Source of the DNA: Myxococcales bacterium
GTDB taxonomy: Bacteria > Myxococcota_A > UBA9160 > UBA4427
Assembly (NCBI GenBank): GCA_012960035.1
Contig: DUBZ01000067.1
Coordinates: 31,325-95,324 of the forward strand
Reading direction: 5' to 3'
Length of the DNA: 64,000 nt
Shown: one piece after another, positions 54,349 to 62,329 of the stretch
How the letters are laid out: each line of letters opens with the position of its first letter
Numbering within the stretch: the stretch's first letter is position 1
Notes under the pieces: generated by a model
What the model was told of the DNA's origin: nothing
Databases searched by the model: none
The model's input: the letters and a program-made list of their open reading frames with translations, nothing else
Program-made: the position numbers and the translations under genes

Positions 54349-55302
54349 ATGATCTACGACAGCATCCTCGACACCATCGGGAATACCCCCGTTGTGCGAC
54401 TCAACAACATCGCGCCCCCAAACGTAGAAATGTTTGCAAAAGTCGAGTCATTCAACCCACTCGGCAGCGTCAAAGATCGCCTCGCCTACGCGATCGTGAC
54501 CGACGCCGAACGACGTGGCGTACTGAAGCCGGGACAAACAATTGTCGAAGCCACGTCGGGCAACACCGGCATCGCACTCGCGATGGTGTGCGCCGCACGC
54601 GGATACAAATTCGTTGCCACGATGGCGGAGAGCTTTTCGATTGAGCGCCGCAAGATCATGCGCGCCCTCGGCGCGAAGGTGATCCTGACACCCGCGGCCG
54701 AACGCGGGACCGGCATGGTCAATAAGGCGGATGAACTCGCAGAAAAATACGGCTGGGTTCGCGGGAGCCAATTCGACAACCCGGCGAACCCCGCGTACCA
54801 CCGCACAACAACAGGGCCCGAAATTTTGCGCGACTTTGCGAACCGTAGGCTCGACTACTGGGTCACCGGCTGGGGAACCGGCGGCACCCTGACCGGAGCC
54901 GGCGAAGTCATCAAAGCAGCGCGGCCCGAAGTGAAGATCATTGCAACCGAGCCCGAAGCCGCGTCTCTTCTCGGCGGTGCCGAGTGGGCGCCCCATAAAA
55001 TTCAGGGATGGACGCCCGACTTCTTGCCCGAAGTCCTTAGCCCCGACGTCCATGACGAATTGATTCCGGTCGGGGACGACGAGTCCATCGACTGTTCGCG
55101 ACGGCTCGCAGCCGAAGAAGGGATCTTCGTGGGCATTTCCTCGGGCGCAACACTCGCGGCAGGGTTCAAGGTGGCCGCCAAGGCGGAAAAGGGAAGCACA
55201 ATCCTCGTCATGCTCCCGGACACCGGAGAGCGTTACTTCAGCACTCCGCTCTTCGCCGACATTCCCGAAGGATCAGACGACGATTGGCTCGACACGCTCT
55301 AG
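54349..55302 (+). CDS. cysK: Cysteine synthase (O-acetylserine sulfhydrylase)
   Basis: This 317-residue PLP enzyme has SILDTIGNTPVVRLNNI, ESFNPLGSVKDRLAYAIV (K42 is the Schiff-base lysine) and EATSGNTGIALAMVCAARGY, the substrate loop. GWGTGGTLTGAGEVIK is the phosphate-binding glycine loop, and FVGISSGATLAAG completes the set. It makes L-cysteine from O-acetylserine and sulfide. The length and motifs fit CysK rather than cystathionine beta-synthase, which would be longer, or CysM. The open frame to 54235 is rejected, since homology starts at the ATG at 54349, which has GGAG about 11 bases upstream. Confidence 0.94.
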   Translation: MIYDSILDTIGNTPVVRLNNIAPPNVEMFAKVESFNPLGSVKDRLAYAIVTDAERRGVLKPGQTIVEATSGNTGIALAMVCAARGYKFVATMAESFSIERRKIMRALGAKVILTPAAERGTGMVNKADELAEKYGWVRGSQFDNPANPAYHRTTTGPEILRDFANRRLDYWVTGWGTGGTLTGAGEVIKAARPEVKIIATEPEAASLLGGAEWAPHKIQGWTPDFLPEVLSPDVHDELIPVGDDESIDCSRRLAAEEGIFVGISSGATLAAGFKVAAKAEKGSTILVMLPDTGERYFSTPLFADIPEGSDDDWLDTL

Positions 55303-55359
55303 CGGGGCGCAGCCGCTCGTTCGGCTTTTCCTGACCGACCACGCAAGCGAACGACAGTC

Positions 55360-55393
55360 AAACGCGAATGTAGATTTTTCTGCCTTCGCGTTT
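55360..55393. terminator. Probable bidirectional terminator between cysK and the MBL gene
   Basis: AAACGCGAA (55360-55368) and its exact complement TTCGCGTTT (55385-55393) form a 9-bp stem with a 16-base T-rich loop. It sits between convergent genes. The loop is longer than usual, so this is a moderate call. Confidence 0.4.
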
Positions 55394-55406
55394 GTGGTTT
55401 GCACTG

Positions 55407-56417
55407 CTAAAACTCGGAGGCTAGCGAATCATCTTCGAGCGACTGATGCCCGGGGTGGACCTTCATCTCGGGAACCTGCGCCGACAAGTCGAGCAACGTC
55501 TTGAGACTCACCGCACTCTGCGGCGGGTTGTGGGAGAAGCTTCCGGGCTCGACGCCGTTCTCCCACCCCCAACGCGTGTGGGTCGCATCCCCGACCAACA
55601 GATGGGGCCCTTGCGGTGTGCGAACGACGAAGGCCGTGCTGCCCGGGGTATGGCCCGGAACATGGATGGCCCACACCGAACCATCCCCGAAAATGTCGAG
55701 CACTCCAGCGAATCGGCTTGCCGGGTCTTCGGCAAACGGCCACTCGTTAAGCGCCGAGGTGGTCGAGAGCATGCGATCGATGGTGCCCCGCGTAAACGCG
55801 TTGAGGACTTGGCTTGCTTCTGTTTCTCCCGGGCCGGCATAGACGGGCGTGCCGGTCGGAACGTCCGGCAGTCCCATCACGTGGTCCATGTGCAGGTGCG
55901 TGATGAACACCCCTGCGAGTGGCTCGGGTTGTGCCGCCAACCATTCGGCCGTCGTAATTTGCACGTCAACTTGGTCAGCCTTCATCGCCCATCCAACAAG
56001 CCAACTCACATGTTGACTCGACTCGGGAGTCCGAAAGCCTGACTCCACTCCAGAGTCGACGATGAACGTGCCGAACTTCGGATGGCGCAATACGTAGAAA
56101 TAGATCTCGATCGGCTCGTCACCGTCTTCGAGATTTGCCGCCACCGCATTCGGATGATCCAAGTTGATCAAGCCACTGCGGATCACCGTCCAATGTGCAG
56201 CCAACACTTTTTCGAACACGATGGGACCCGGTTCGTTGATGACACGAAGCATGTCGTCACTCGACGCCGGCGTACCCAGACGGCCTTGGACCGTGGGATG
56301 ATGACTCGCTGCACAGCCGCCTGCGAGGCTGGCGAGCAGCGCGCTTAGACTCAGTACGAAGGAAAGCCGCAGCATCAAGACGGCGTTCATACGGCTGTCG
56401 ATCATTCGGTCGGGCAT
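55407..56417 (-). CDS. Metallo-beta-lactamase-fold hydrolase, lipoprotein
   Basis: This 336-residue protein has a lipoprotein signal (LSFVLSLSALLASLAGGC). The metal site is clear: GVFITHLHMDHVMGLPD (HxHxDH), then VPGHTPGSTAFVV, VGDATHTRWGWENG and VHPGHQSL, giving the full His/Asp set of a two-zinc enzyme. The IDPNHF-like arrangement resembles N-acyl homoserine lactonase (AttM/AiiA) relatives, but the substrate cannot be fixed. The ATG at 56417 has GGAG eight bases upstream. A broken LysR gene lies divergently just upstream, in the usual position of its activator. Confidence 0.87.
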   Translation of the reverse strand: MPDRMIDSRMNAVLMLRLSFVLSLSALLASLAGGCAASHHPTVQGRLGTPASSDDMLRVINEPGPIVFEKVLAAHWTVIRSGLINLDHPNAVAANLEDGDEPIEIYFYVLRHPKFGTFIVDSGVESGFRTPESSQHVSWLVGWAMKADQVDVQITTAEWLAAQPEPLAGVFITHLHMDHVMGLPDVPTGTPVYAGPGETEASQVLNAFTRGTIDRMLSTTSALNEWPFAEDPASRFAGVLDIFGDGSVWAIHVPGHTPGSTAFVVRTPQGPHLLVGDATHTRWGWENGVEPGSFSHNPPQSAVSLKTLLDLSAQVPEMKVHPGHQSLEDDSLASEF

Positions 56418-56509
56418 GGTTGGATCTCCATTTAGGTTGATTCGAGGATCAATCTCTCACCTTCTCTGGCGTATCGAAATTGGCGATTTTCACATGCAAG
56501 TATGCGTAT

Positions 56510-56745
56510 ATGAATATCTCATGGGAAGACGCTCAAACGTTCCTGGCGGTCGCCTAACGACGGGGCTTCAGCGCCGCAGCGCGCGCCCTCGAAGTTCGGC
56601 AACCGACAATCTCTAGGCGTATCGAGAACCTGGAAGAACGCCTCAGGACACAATGGTTCCAGCGCGGCAAGCAGGGAGCGGCGCTCACCGACGTTGGCGC
56701 CCGGTTCCTTTCGGCCGCCGAGCAGCTGCAATACCTGTCCAACAA
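56510..56745 (+). pseudogene. LysR-family regulator remnant with in-frame stop
   Basis: From the ATG at 56510 the frame reads MNISWEDAQTFLAVA and then a TAA at 56555-56557. In the same frame it continues as RRGFSAAARALEVRQPTISR, then RIENLEERLRTQWFQRGKQG and AALTDVGARFLSAAEQLQ. This is an unmistakable LysR winged-helix domain (residues 1-75) with the stop in place of a codon that usually encodes E or D before xGSFSAAA. After about 56740 the LysR pattern ends, 30 bases before the convergent hydrolase gene, and the roughly 220-residue effector domain is gone. The gene is therefore both nonsense-mutated and truncated. Confidence 0.85.
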
Positions 56746-56774
56746 CGAACTGCCCGGCCATACGAGCAACAGTT

Positions 56775-57881
56775 CTACAACTCAGCAACTTGAATGCCAC
56801 GCCCGGCCATCAACGCGCACAGGTCGCCTTCGAGCAACCGCATCGCGTCTCGATTGTCGCGTACGTGCGCGTCCATATGCGCGAGCCCAAGGCCGCAATT
56901 GAGCGCATAGGCGTGGGCACCGGGTGCGAGGTCTTGACTCGACTTCATCCCGTTGATGGCGGCGGTCATCTGTTCGGTCGCCTTGGGGTCTCCGGCGCTG
57001 CCCGATATCAGCGGTCCGATTTGCTTGAACATGTCGTGGGTTTGTTCGACCCGATCGCAGAAATGGAAGTGGTCTGAGTTCAACAGAACGATGCCGCGAC
57101 GAGGCTCACGGGTCCGCACGAAAAGGTCGCGCATGCCGTCTAGGGGCAGGAGGGTATCGAGCTCCGCAACGAGATAGAGTGTCGGAACTTCGCGATCCCA
57201 ATCGAGTGCGAGACCATCGCGAAGCGCATTCGGAATTTCCCCTGGCGCAGCTGCGGCAGCGCCCCCTGCCGGAGCGAGCGGGAGTGCCGCACGAATTCTC
57301 GGATCGCGACCGGCGGTGTTCAATGCCGTCCAGCCGCCAAAGCTATGGCCCGAGATTCCAATGCGCGACGGGTCGATCGCCAACCCCGAGTCCCCCACCA
57401 ACATGCGGTCGATGACGAAACTCGCATCAGCTGGCCGGTCGCTCATAAACGTGTCAATGAAACCCGCCGGTGGCGGCGCGGTCGCCATCCGCATCATGTC
57501 GAGCGTGGTGTTGCCGACGTGGTTCATCGCCGCAACGACGTAGCCGTGACTCGCGAGGTGAGTGCAGAAGAAAGTGCTTTGCGTCTTCACCCCGCCAAAA
57601 CCGTGAGAAAAAATAACCAACGGAAAGCGACCCTCGCGCGCCTCACCATCACGAACCGCTTCCTGCGTTACGGCTGGCGCGAGCGCGAAGGGTTGAAATT
57701 CGTCTTGGGTTTCGGGGGCTAGGTCCTGACCGCGATGCGCGTCGGTGGCAGGGTACCAGACGTCGACCGGCAGACTCCGGTCCCGCGTGGCGTCGTTCCA
57801 TTCGAAGCTCTTCGTCCCGGCGGGGAACGATCCTCGGGCGAAGGGGTCATAGACTTGGTTGACATCGCGAGAGTCAGACAT
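56775..57881 (-). CDS. Alpha/beta hydrolase (dienelactone/PAF-acetylhydrolase-like)
   Basis: This 368-residue protein has no signal peptide. It shows PLVIFSHGFGGVKTQSTFF (oxyanion loop), then GISGHSFGGWTALNTAG with the nucleophile Ser of GxSxG near residue 181. YLVAELDTLLPLDGM supplies the acid, and NSDHFHFCDR the His near 290. The chain resembles bacterial relatives of platelet-activating factor acetylhydrolase and chlorophyllase-like esterases. It probably hydrolyses an ester of unknown identity in the cytoplasm. AAGGA lies 7 bases before the ATG. Its 3' end lies next to the broken LysR gene, hinting that rearrangement here placed it. Confidence 0.9.
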   Translation of the reverse strand: MSDSRDVNQVYDPFARGSFPAGTKSFEWNDATRDRSLPVDVWYPATDAHRGQDLAPETQDEFQPFALAPAVTQEAVRDGEAREGRFPLVIFSHGFGGVKTQSTFFCTHLASHGYVVAAMNHVGNTTLDMMRMATAPPPAGFIDTFMSDRPADASFVIDRMLVGDSGLAIDPSRIGISGHSFGGWTALNTAGRDPRIRAALPLAPAGGAAAAAPGEIPNALRDGLALDWDREVPTLYLVAELDTLLPLDGMRDLFVRTREPRRGIVLLNSDHFHFCDRVEQTHDMFKQIGPLISGSAGDPKATEQMTAAINGMKSSQDLAPGAHAYALNCGLGLAHMDAHVRDNRDAMRLLEGDLCALMAGRGIQVAEL

Positions 57882-58029
57882 TTAGAATCCTTTCCGGTGC
57901 AGATCAATCAATGTGTCACCACGCGAGTGCGAGATTAATACTGCACCCGACGCGATGACGTACCACTCGCGTGCCCTACCGGCGCGCTGACATAGTCCAA
58001 GCTTACGGAAACAACCGTTAGGAGTCGTC

Positions 58030-58767
58030 ATGAGCGTATCTCGGAATGTGCAGCACGGAATCATGGTCGTCACTGCCTTGGCTTTCTTGACCAGCCCAAG
58101 CGCAAGTTCTGCCGCTGCCGGTGGCGGAGGTGGCGGGGGGCTCGGCGGGGGCAGCGGCGAGCGTTCCGCGCGATCTCCCGAGAAAGACGCGGACCGCTCC
58201 TATCGCCGCGGCCTTCGCGAACGCGATAGCGCGTGGAAGCACGAAAAAAAGGCCGAGCAAGCCCCGACGGACAAGAAGCGCGGCCAAGAACTCAGGAAGG
58301 CGGAAAAGGACTGGTCTGCGGCAGTCAAGCATTACCGCAAGGCGATCAAAAAACTTCCGCGTTATCCCGAAGCCCATTCGAGCCTTGGCTATGCGTTGCG
58401 AAAACTCGGCGACTACGAGGCATCGCTGACGTCCTACGATCTCGCGCTAAAACAGAAGCCCGGCTATCCAGAAGCCCTGGAGTATCGCGCAGAGGCCTAC
58501 CTCGCTCTGGGCCGCCTATCCGACGCAACGCGAAACTATGCCTACCTCGCGAGGCGCGACCGCGACAAAGCGGCGCAACTCCTCGCCGCCGTGGATGCGT
58601 GGTTGGAGAAGGCCGAGACTGAACCGCTGCCCGTGGTCACGCAGCGCTCCCCCGAATGGTTGCGCAAATGGGTCGACGCGCGGAAGAAGTCGCTCGCCAA
58701 GTTGCAGGCAAAGGATGCCGAAGAGAAAGGGCCTGCCCCAGAGCAGCCCGCTCGCCGCGCCTGGTAG
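58030..58767 (+). CDS. Exported TPR protein
   Basis: This 245-residue protein has a signal peptide (NVQHGIMVVTALAFLTSPSASSA) and a Gly-rich linker, AAGGGGGGGLGGGSGE. A basic segment rich in K, R and E follows, then three TPR units (about 100-175: AVKHYRKAIKKLPRYPEAHS, ALRKLGDYEASLTSYDLALK, ALGRLSDATRNYAYLARR). The tail is charged. GGAG lies 6 bases before the ATG. It probably binds partner proteins in the periplasm. Nothing nearby indicates which. Confidence 0.75.
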   Translation: MSVSRNVQHGIMVVTALAFLTSPSASSAAAGGGGGGGLGGGSGERSARSPEKDADRSYRRGLRERDSAWKHEKKAEQAPTDKKRGQELRKAEKDWSAAVKHYRKAIKKLPRYPEAHSSLGYALRKLGDYEASLTSYDLALKQKPGYPEALEYRAEAYLALGRLSDATRNYAYLARRDRDKAAQLLAAVDAWLEKAETEPLPVVTQRSPEWLRKWVDARKKSLAKLQAKDAEEKGPAPEQPARRAW

Positions 58768-59646
58768 CGGCCTTGGCCGAGGCAGCAAAGCGCGACTTGG
58801 TGCACTACTTTCCGATCCGCGCCAACGAGTCGACGAGGCCAAGCAAACGACTGATCTTGATACGGGGTCGCGTCGTATCGACGCCGAAGATCGTCTGTCA
58901 CGGGAATTACGACCCGCGCTTAAAAATGGACAACGTATTTCCAACGGGCATGTTTACGGCGCTGTCCCAAATCTCGACCGCAGAGGCGTTTTCCGCATAA
59001 CCCGCTGCCGCGATTCCTACCGCGACCGCTTCGAGGCTTCGCGTACGAAAACAATTGGACTTGCCACCGAGAGCAGACGGAGTTCGTAGAGAATTCTAGG
59101 TGGGGGGCATGGCTTTCTCTCTCTATTCGAGACGCGCGCTTCCCTTTCGTTATCAGCATTTCCTCCAAATACCCTATGGAGAACAATCAAGTTCAAGCCA
59201 TTACGCGTACGCCAAGCGGCCCAGGGTCGGTCTTTCTACGTGTGCAACTTGCGCGCGCGTTGCCGAGTTTCAATGCCAGCACGCAATGAGTCGCGGCTCC
59301 TTGGTGCGCAATTTCGCGCGGTTTGTTTCAACACTCGACAATCGAACCTGCTTCGATTAGAACGGAAGAACAAAGTGCGGTCGGATTCGCCTCGAAACTC
59401 GAACGATCCAAGGCGCGCCATTTGCGTGGACAATCAAAACGGTTTGGCTGCCGCAATCAGCGCGGTCCCGCCGGATGCACTGTGCTCCATCACGTTCGTG
59501 CAGAACATGACTTCGAACCGACGGCACGTCCCAAGTCCACCTTCTCCGCAAACTGGGCAGACTATTTGCATCTTCAAAATGTCATCAAAACGTGACAACC
59601 GAGTGAAGGTCATCACGCTAATTTCCTGTTCGGAGGCAAAAACAAA
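58768..59646. other. Long intergenic region before the phosphate transporter, no supported gene
   Basis: Almost 880 bases lack a gene I can defend. Several overlapping ORFs exist on both strands (58656-59000 plus, 58920-59186 minus, 59240-59677 plus, 59434-59616 minus with a CPVCG). None has a ribosome site, a motif of useful length or a consistent frame. The last 70 bases hold the candidate phosphate-control site and the ribosome site of the transporter gene. The interval may contain a small RNA or decayed gene. Confidence 0.45.
59580..59615 (+). promoter_or_regulatory. Candidate Pho-box-like repeat upstream of the PiT gene
   Basis: GTCAT (59581), GTGAC (59592) and GTGAA (59603) recur at exact 11-base steps, the spacing of PhoB half-sites in TGTCAT-type boxes. 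An exact GTCATCA pair (59581 and 59609) and a TGTCA-N8-TGACA dyad overlap them, so another regulator is also possible. The match to the E. coli consensus is only partial. Confidence 0.35.
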
Positions 59647-60894
59647 GTGCTCAACATCCCCTTTGAAATTTGGCTAGCAGGTGCCCTCGCGCTGTACATG
59701 GCGTGGGGCATTGGTGCCAACGACGTTGCAAACGCAATGGGAACCAGCGTTGGTTCCGGCGCTCTCACCGTAACGGGCGCCATCTTGGTTGCCGCAGTTC
59801 TTGAATTTAGCGGCGCGTTCCTCGCGGGCGGTCATGTGACCGACACCGTTCGCAAGGGCATGCTCGACATGGATCTGATCTCCCAAGACGCACTCATCCA
59901 CGGCATGTTGGCGGCTCTTGCTTCAGCCGCGACGCTCTTGGTCGGCGCAACGAGATTGGGCCTACCGGTTTCGACAACACATTCGATCGTGGGCGCCATC
60001 GTCGGCTTCGGTGCGGTGGCGGTTGGCCCCGAAGCAGTCAACTGGCCGAAGGTGGGGCAGATCGTTGCGAGCTGGGTGACTTCGCCGTTGCTTTCCGGCG
60101 TGATGGCATTCATGATTTTCCACTTGACGCGCTCGGTCATCCTCGACGCCGATGACCCACTCAAGCAGATTAAAAAACTGGGGCCGTTCGCGTTCTTCTT
60201 CGTCTTCTTCATTGTTGGTCTGGTCACATTCTTCAAGGGACTCAAGAACCTGAATCTCGACCTCGACTTGCCGCAAGCCATGATGGCCTCGGCAGGTCTC
60301 GGCTTGCTCGGACTTTTGATCGGATACTGGTTCGTTCGGCGCGTCGACACAGACGACCCCGAGAAAGGACAGCGTTTCAGCAGCGTCGAGCGCGTGTTCG
60401 TGGTCTTGCAGATCCTCACCGCGTGCGCGGTCGCATTTGCTCACGGCTCCAACGACGTCGCCAATGCCATCGGGCCCCTGGCCGCGATAGTAGAGGCCGT
60501 GAATCAAGCCGGAGACGTGATTGACAAGAAGGCAGCAGTCGAGCCTTGGATGCTTGCGGTTGGTGGCCTCGGCATCGTGGTCGGCCTTGCGACCTGGGGC
60601 TACAAGGTGATGGAGACGGTGGGCAAGAAGATCACCGAACTCACGCCTAGCCGAGGCTTTGCGGCGGAACTCGCCGCGGCGACCACTATCGTCCTGGCTT
60701 CTCGCATGGGCATTCCGGTTTCAACGACACATACGTTGGTGGGTGCGGTACTTGGAGTCGGTATGGCGCGCGGGATCGGCGCAGTTGATCTTCGCGTCGT
60801 CGGAAGCATCATTGTTTCGTGGGTCGCAACGCTGCCTATCGCTGCGGGACTATCGATCTTTTTCTATTATTTTTTCAAAGGCCTTTTGAGCTAG
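59647..60894 (+). CDS. pitA: PiT-family inorganic phosphate transporter
   Basis: This 415-residue protein has the two related halves of PiT carriers. GIGANDVANAMGTSVGSGALT lies near residue 25, and the repeat is FAHGSNDVANAIGPLAAIVE near residue 262. Each is followed by a glycine-rich helix ending in PVSTTHSIVGA or PVSTTHTLVGA, and the PVSTTH signature occurs in both halves. A charged loop follows around residues 210-250. It imports phosphate with a cation or proton at low affinity, with metal phosphate as the usual form. A GTG start has GGAGG 9 bases upstream. The DUF47 gene 9 bases downstream is its usual partner. Confidence 0.93.
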   Translation: MLNIPFEIWLAGALALYMAWGIGANDVANAMGTSVGSGALTVTGAILVAAVLEFSGAFLAGGHVTDTVRKGMLDMDLISQDALIHGMLAALASAATLLVGATRLGLPVSTTHSIVGAIVGFGAVAVGPEAVNWPKVGQIVASWVTSPLLSGVMAFMIFHLTRSVILDADDPLKQIKKLGPFAFFFVFFIVGLVTFFKGLKNLNLDLDLPQAMMASAGLGLLGLLIGYWFVRRVDTDDPEKGQRFSSVERVFVVLQILTACAVAFAHGSNDVANAIGPLAAIVEAVNQAGDVIDKKAAVEPWMLAVGGLGIVVGLATWGYKVMETVGKKITELTPSRGFAAELAAATTIVLASRMGIPVSTTHTLVGAVLGVGMARGIGAVDLRVVGSIIVSWVATLPIAAGLSIFFYYFFKGLLS

Positions 60895-60903
60895 GAGACT
60901 GCC

Positions 60904-61572
60904 ATGGCGTGGATGGATAAACTCGTTGGACGGTCGCCCGTCGGACCAATGCAAGAACATATGCGTGTCGTCGTTGCTTGCGCGCATGAAATCGTGCCTC
61001 TCGTTGAGGCGATGGCGAGCGGAGATGCCGCTGCCGTTCGTGAGCGACGCGCCGCAATCGACGACCTCGAGCACGAAGCGGACAGCATCAAGAACGAAAT
61101 TCGGAACAATTTGCCACGACGTCTGATGCTCGCGCTCGAACGACGTGACATGCTCGAAATCCTGGACAGCCAGGATTCGATCGCGGACGTCACCCAGGAC
61201 ATCGCAGAGCTTGTCGACCAACGCGGGATGGTGCTCCCGCCTCCGCTGGTCGAGCCAATGACCGCGCTGGCGGCACGGGTCGTGGCTGCATGCGATCAGG
61301 GGCAGAAGGTGATCAACGAACTCGACGAACTGGTCGAGACCGGTTTCTCCCCGCGCGAAACAGCTCGGGTCGAAACCATGATTTCGGAACTCGGACGAAT
61401 CGAAAGCGAGACGGACGAACTACAAGACCGGGCGTGCCGGGTGTTGTTTAGTCTCGAAGACGAGCTTGGGGTCGCAACGGTCTATTGGCACCAGATCATT
61501 CTCTGGATCGCCGACTTGGCCGACTACGCGGAACGCGTCGGCAACAGGCTTCGGCTTTTGATCGCAAACTAG
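60904..61572 (+). CDS. DUF47/PhoU-like protein (phosphate transport accessory)
   Basis: This 222-residue, all-helical soluble protein has the PhoU-like pattern of DUF47: HMRVVVACAHEIVPLVEAMASGD, then DLEHEADSIKNEIRNNLPRRL and DMLEILDSQDSIADVTQDIA. The conserved E and D residues bind metal in related proteins. It probably regulates or stabilises the PiT transporter by binding metal or acting on its cytoplasmic loop. GGAG lies 7 bases before the ATG, which is 9 bases after the transporter stop. The two are clearly one transcript. Confidence 0.92.
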   Translation: MAWMDKLVGRSPVGPMQEHMRVVVACAHEIVPLVEAMASGDAAAVRERRAAIDDLEHEADSIKNEIRNNLPRRLMLALERRDMLEILDSQDSIADVTQDIAELVDQRGMVLPPPLVEPMTALAARVVAACDQGQKVINELDELVETGFSPRETARVETMISELGRIESETDELQDRACRVLFSLEDELGVATVYWHQIILWIADLADYAERVGNRLRLLIAN

Positions 61573-61927
61573 ACCGCGGCGTCTGCGCCATCGGTCTTCA
61601 GGGTGCCCGCGCAAGGCACTGCTCCCCCGTTGGTCGGATGGCCAAGCCAGCTCAATTCAAGAACCATTCACCTGTGAAGCCGTAAGACTTTGCGCTTGCT
61701 TCGGCTGCGATCACTCCGCTCAACAAGACTGACAGCTGAGTGGCTGCATTAGGATTTTATCTTCGAACTTGGAGTTGAAATCTCATACGTCACCTGCTTC
61801 CCGCGGAAGTGGCTGCGCACGCTCTTCACACCCCGGGCAAACTGCTCGCTCCCTCTTCTACTTGACCTCGTCTCGTCATTCTGACGGTCCTCCGCTTTCT
61901 CGCGTTGCCTCGAGCGAGGTGCAGCTT
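61573..61927. other. Intergenic interval after the phosphate operon, nothing recognised
   Basis: This is a 355-base gap between the DUF47 gene and the convergent frameshifted small gene. No convincing terminator, repeat or ORF is visible. Confidence 0.45.
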
Positions 61928-62265
61928 CTAGAACGTTTCCTCGTGAGCACCCTGGGCCTTTTGAGCGGCGTAACGCGCCCAATACCGTGCGGCATCAATC
62001 GAAACCGATTCGTACAACTGGGCGCCCGCTTGAATTTTCGCGATTCGGCAAACGGGTTGAAGCCGCCCCTCGGGTTCGGCCACGCGTATGCGTGCATTTC
62101 CAATTCACTGATCTGCTCGATGGCGGTCAAGTAGGTCACCCGAAACGAAGTCGGGCCGAAAGGAATGCGGTCGGCGACGGTTGAATCACAAACCCGAGTT
62201 CGAAGCTGGCCTGTCCGATCAAGCGCAAGCCCAACGCGAACCTGCTCGCGACTCATTGGGGGCAT
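61928..62265 (-). pseudogene. Small gene of unknown family with a single-base frameshift
   Basis: From 62265 the first frame reads MPPMSREQVRVGLALDRTGQ and further to AIEQISELEMHA. A different frame then gives a coherent end: IRVAEPEGRLQPVCRIAKIQ, AGAQLYESVSIDAARYWARY and AAQKAQGAHEETF, with TAG at 61928-61930. Joining them needs one missing base near 62085. The spliced product would have about 113 residues and a normal helical, charged C-terminus. Left uncorrected, the first frame runs on into low-complexity Arg/Ser/Pro sequence. GGGA precedes the first ATG, and a second ATG follows at 62256. I do not recognise the family. A sequencing error or assembly indel would look the same. Confidence 0.6.
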
Positions 62266-62329
62266 CCATTCCCTAGCTTCGCTCTATCAAGATAACTAGC
62301 ATCGACGGTCGCACTTGGAGGACACGCTT

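Noticed and set aside
58775..59000. Plus-strand and minus-strand frames beyond the TPR gene that look mildly coding
   Set aside because: Both strands give equally plausible short peptides, so neither can be supported.
59434..59616. Minus-strand ORF with CPVCG zinc-ribbon-like start
   Set aside because: Only one CxxC pair with a doubtful second pair, 60 codons, no ribosome site and no continuation. Chance is more likely.
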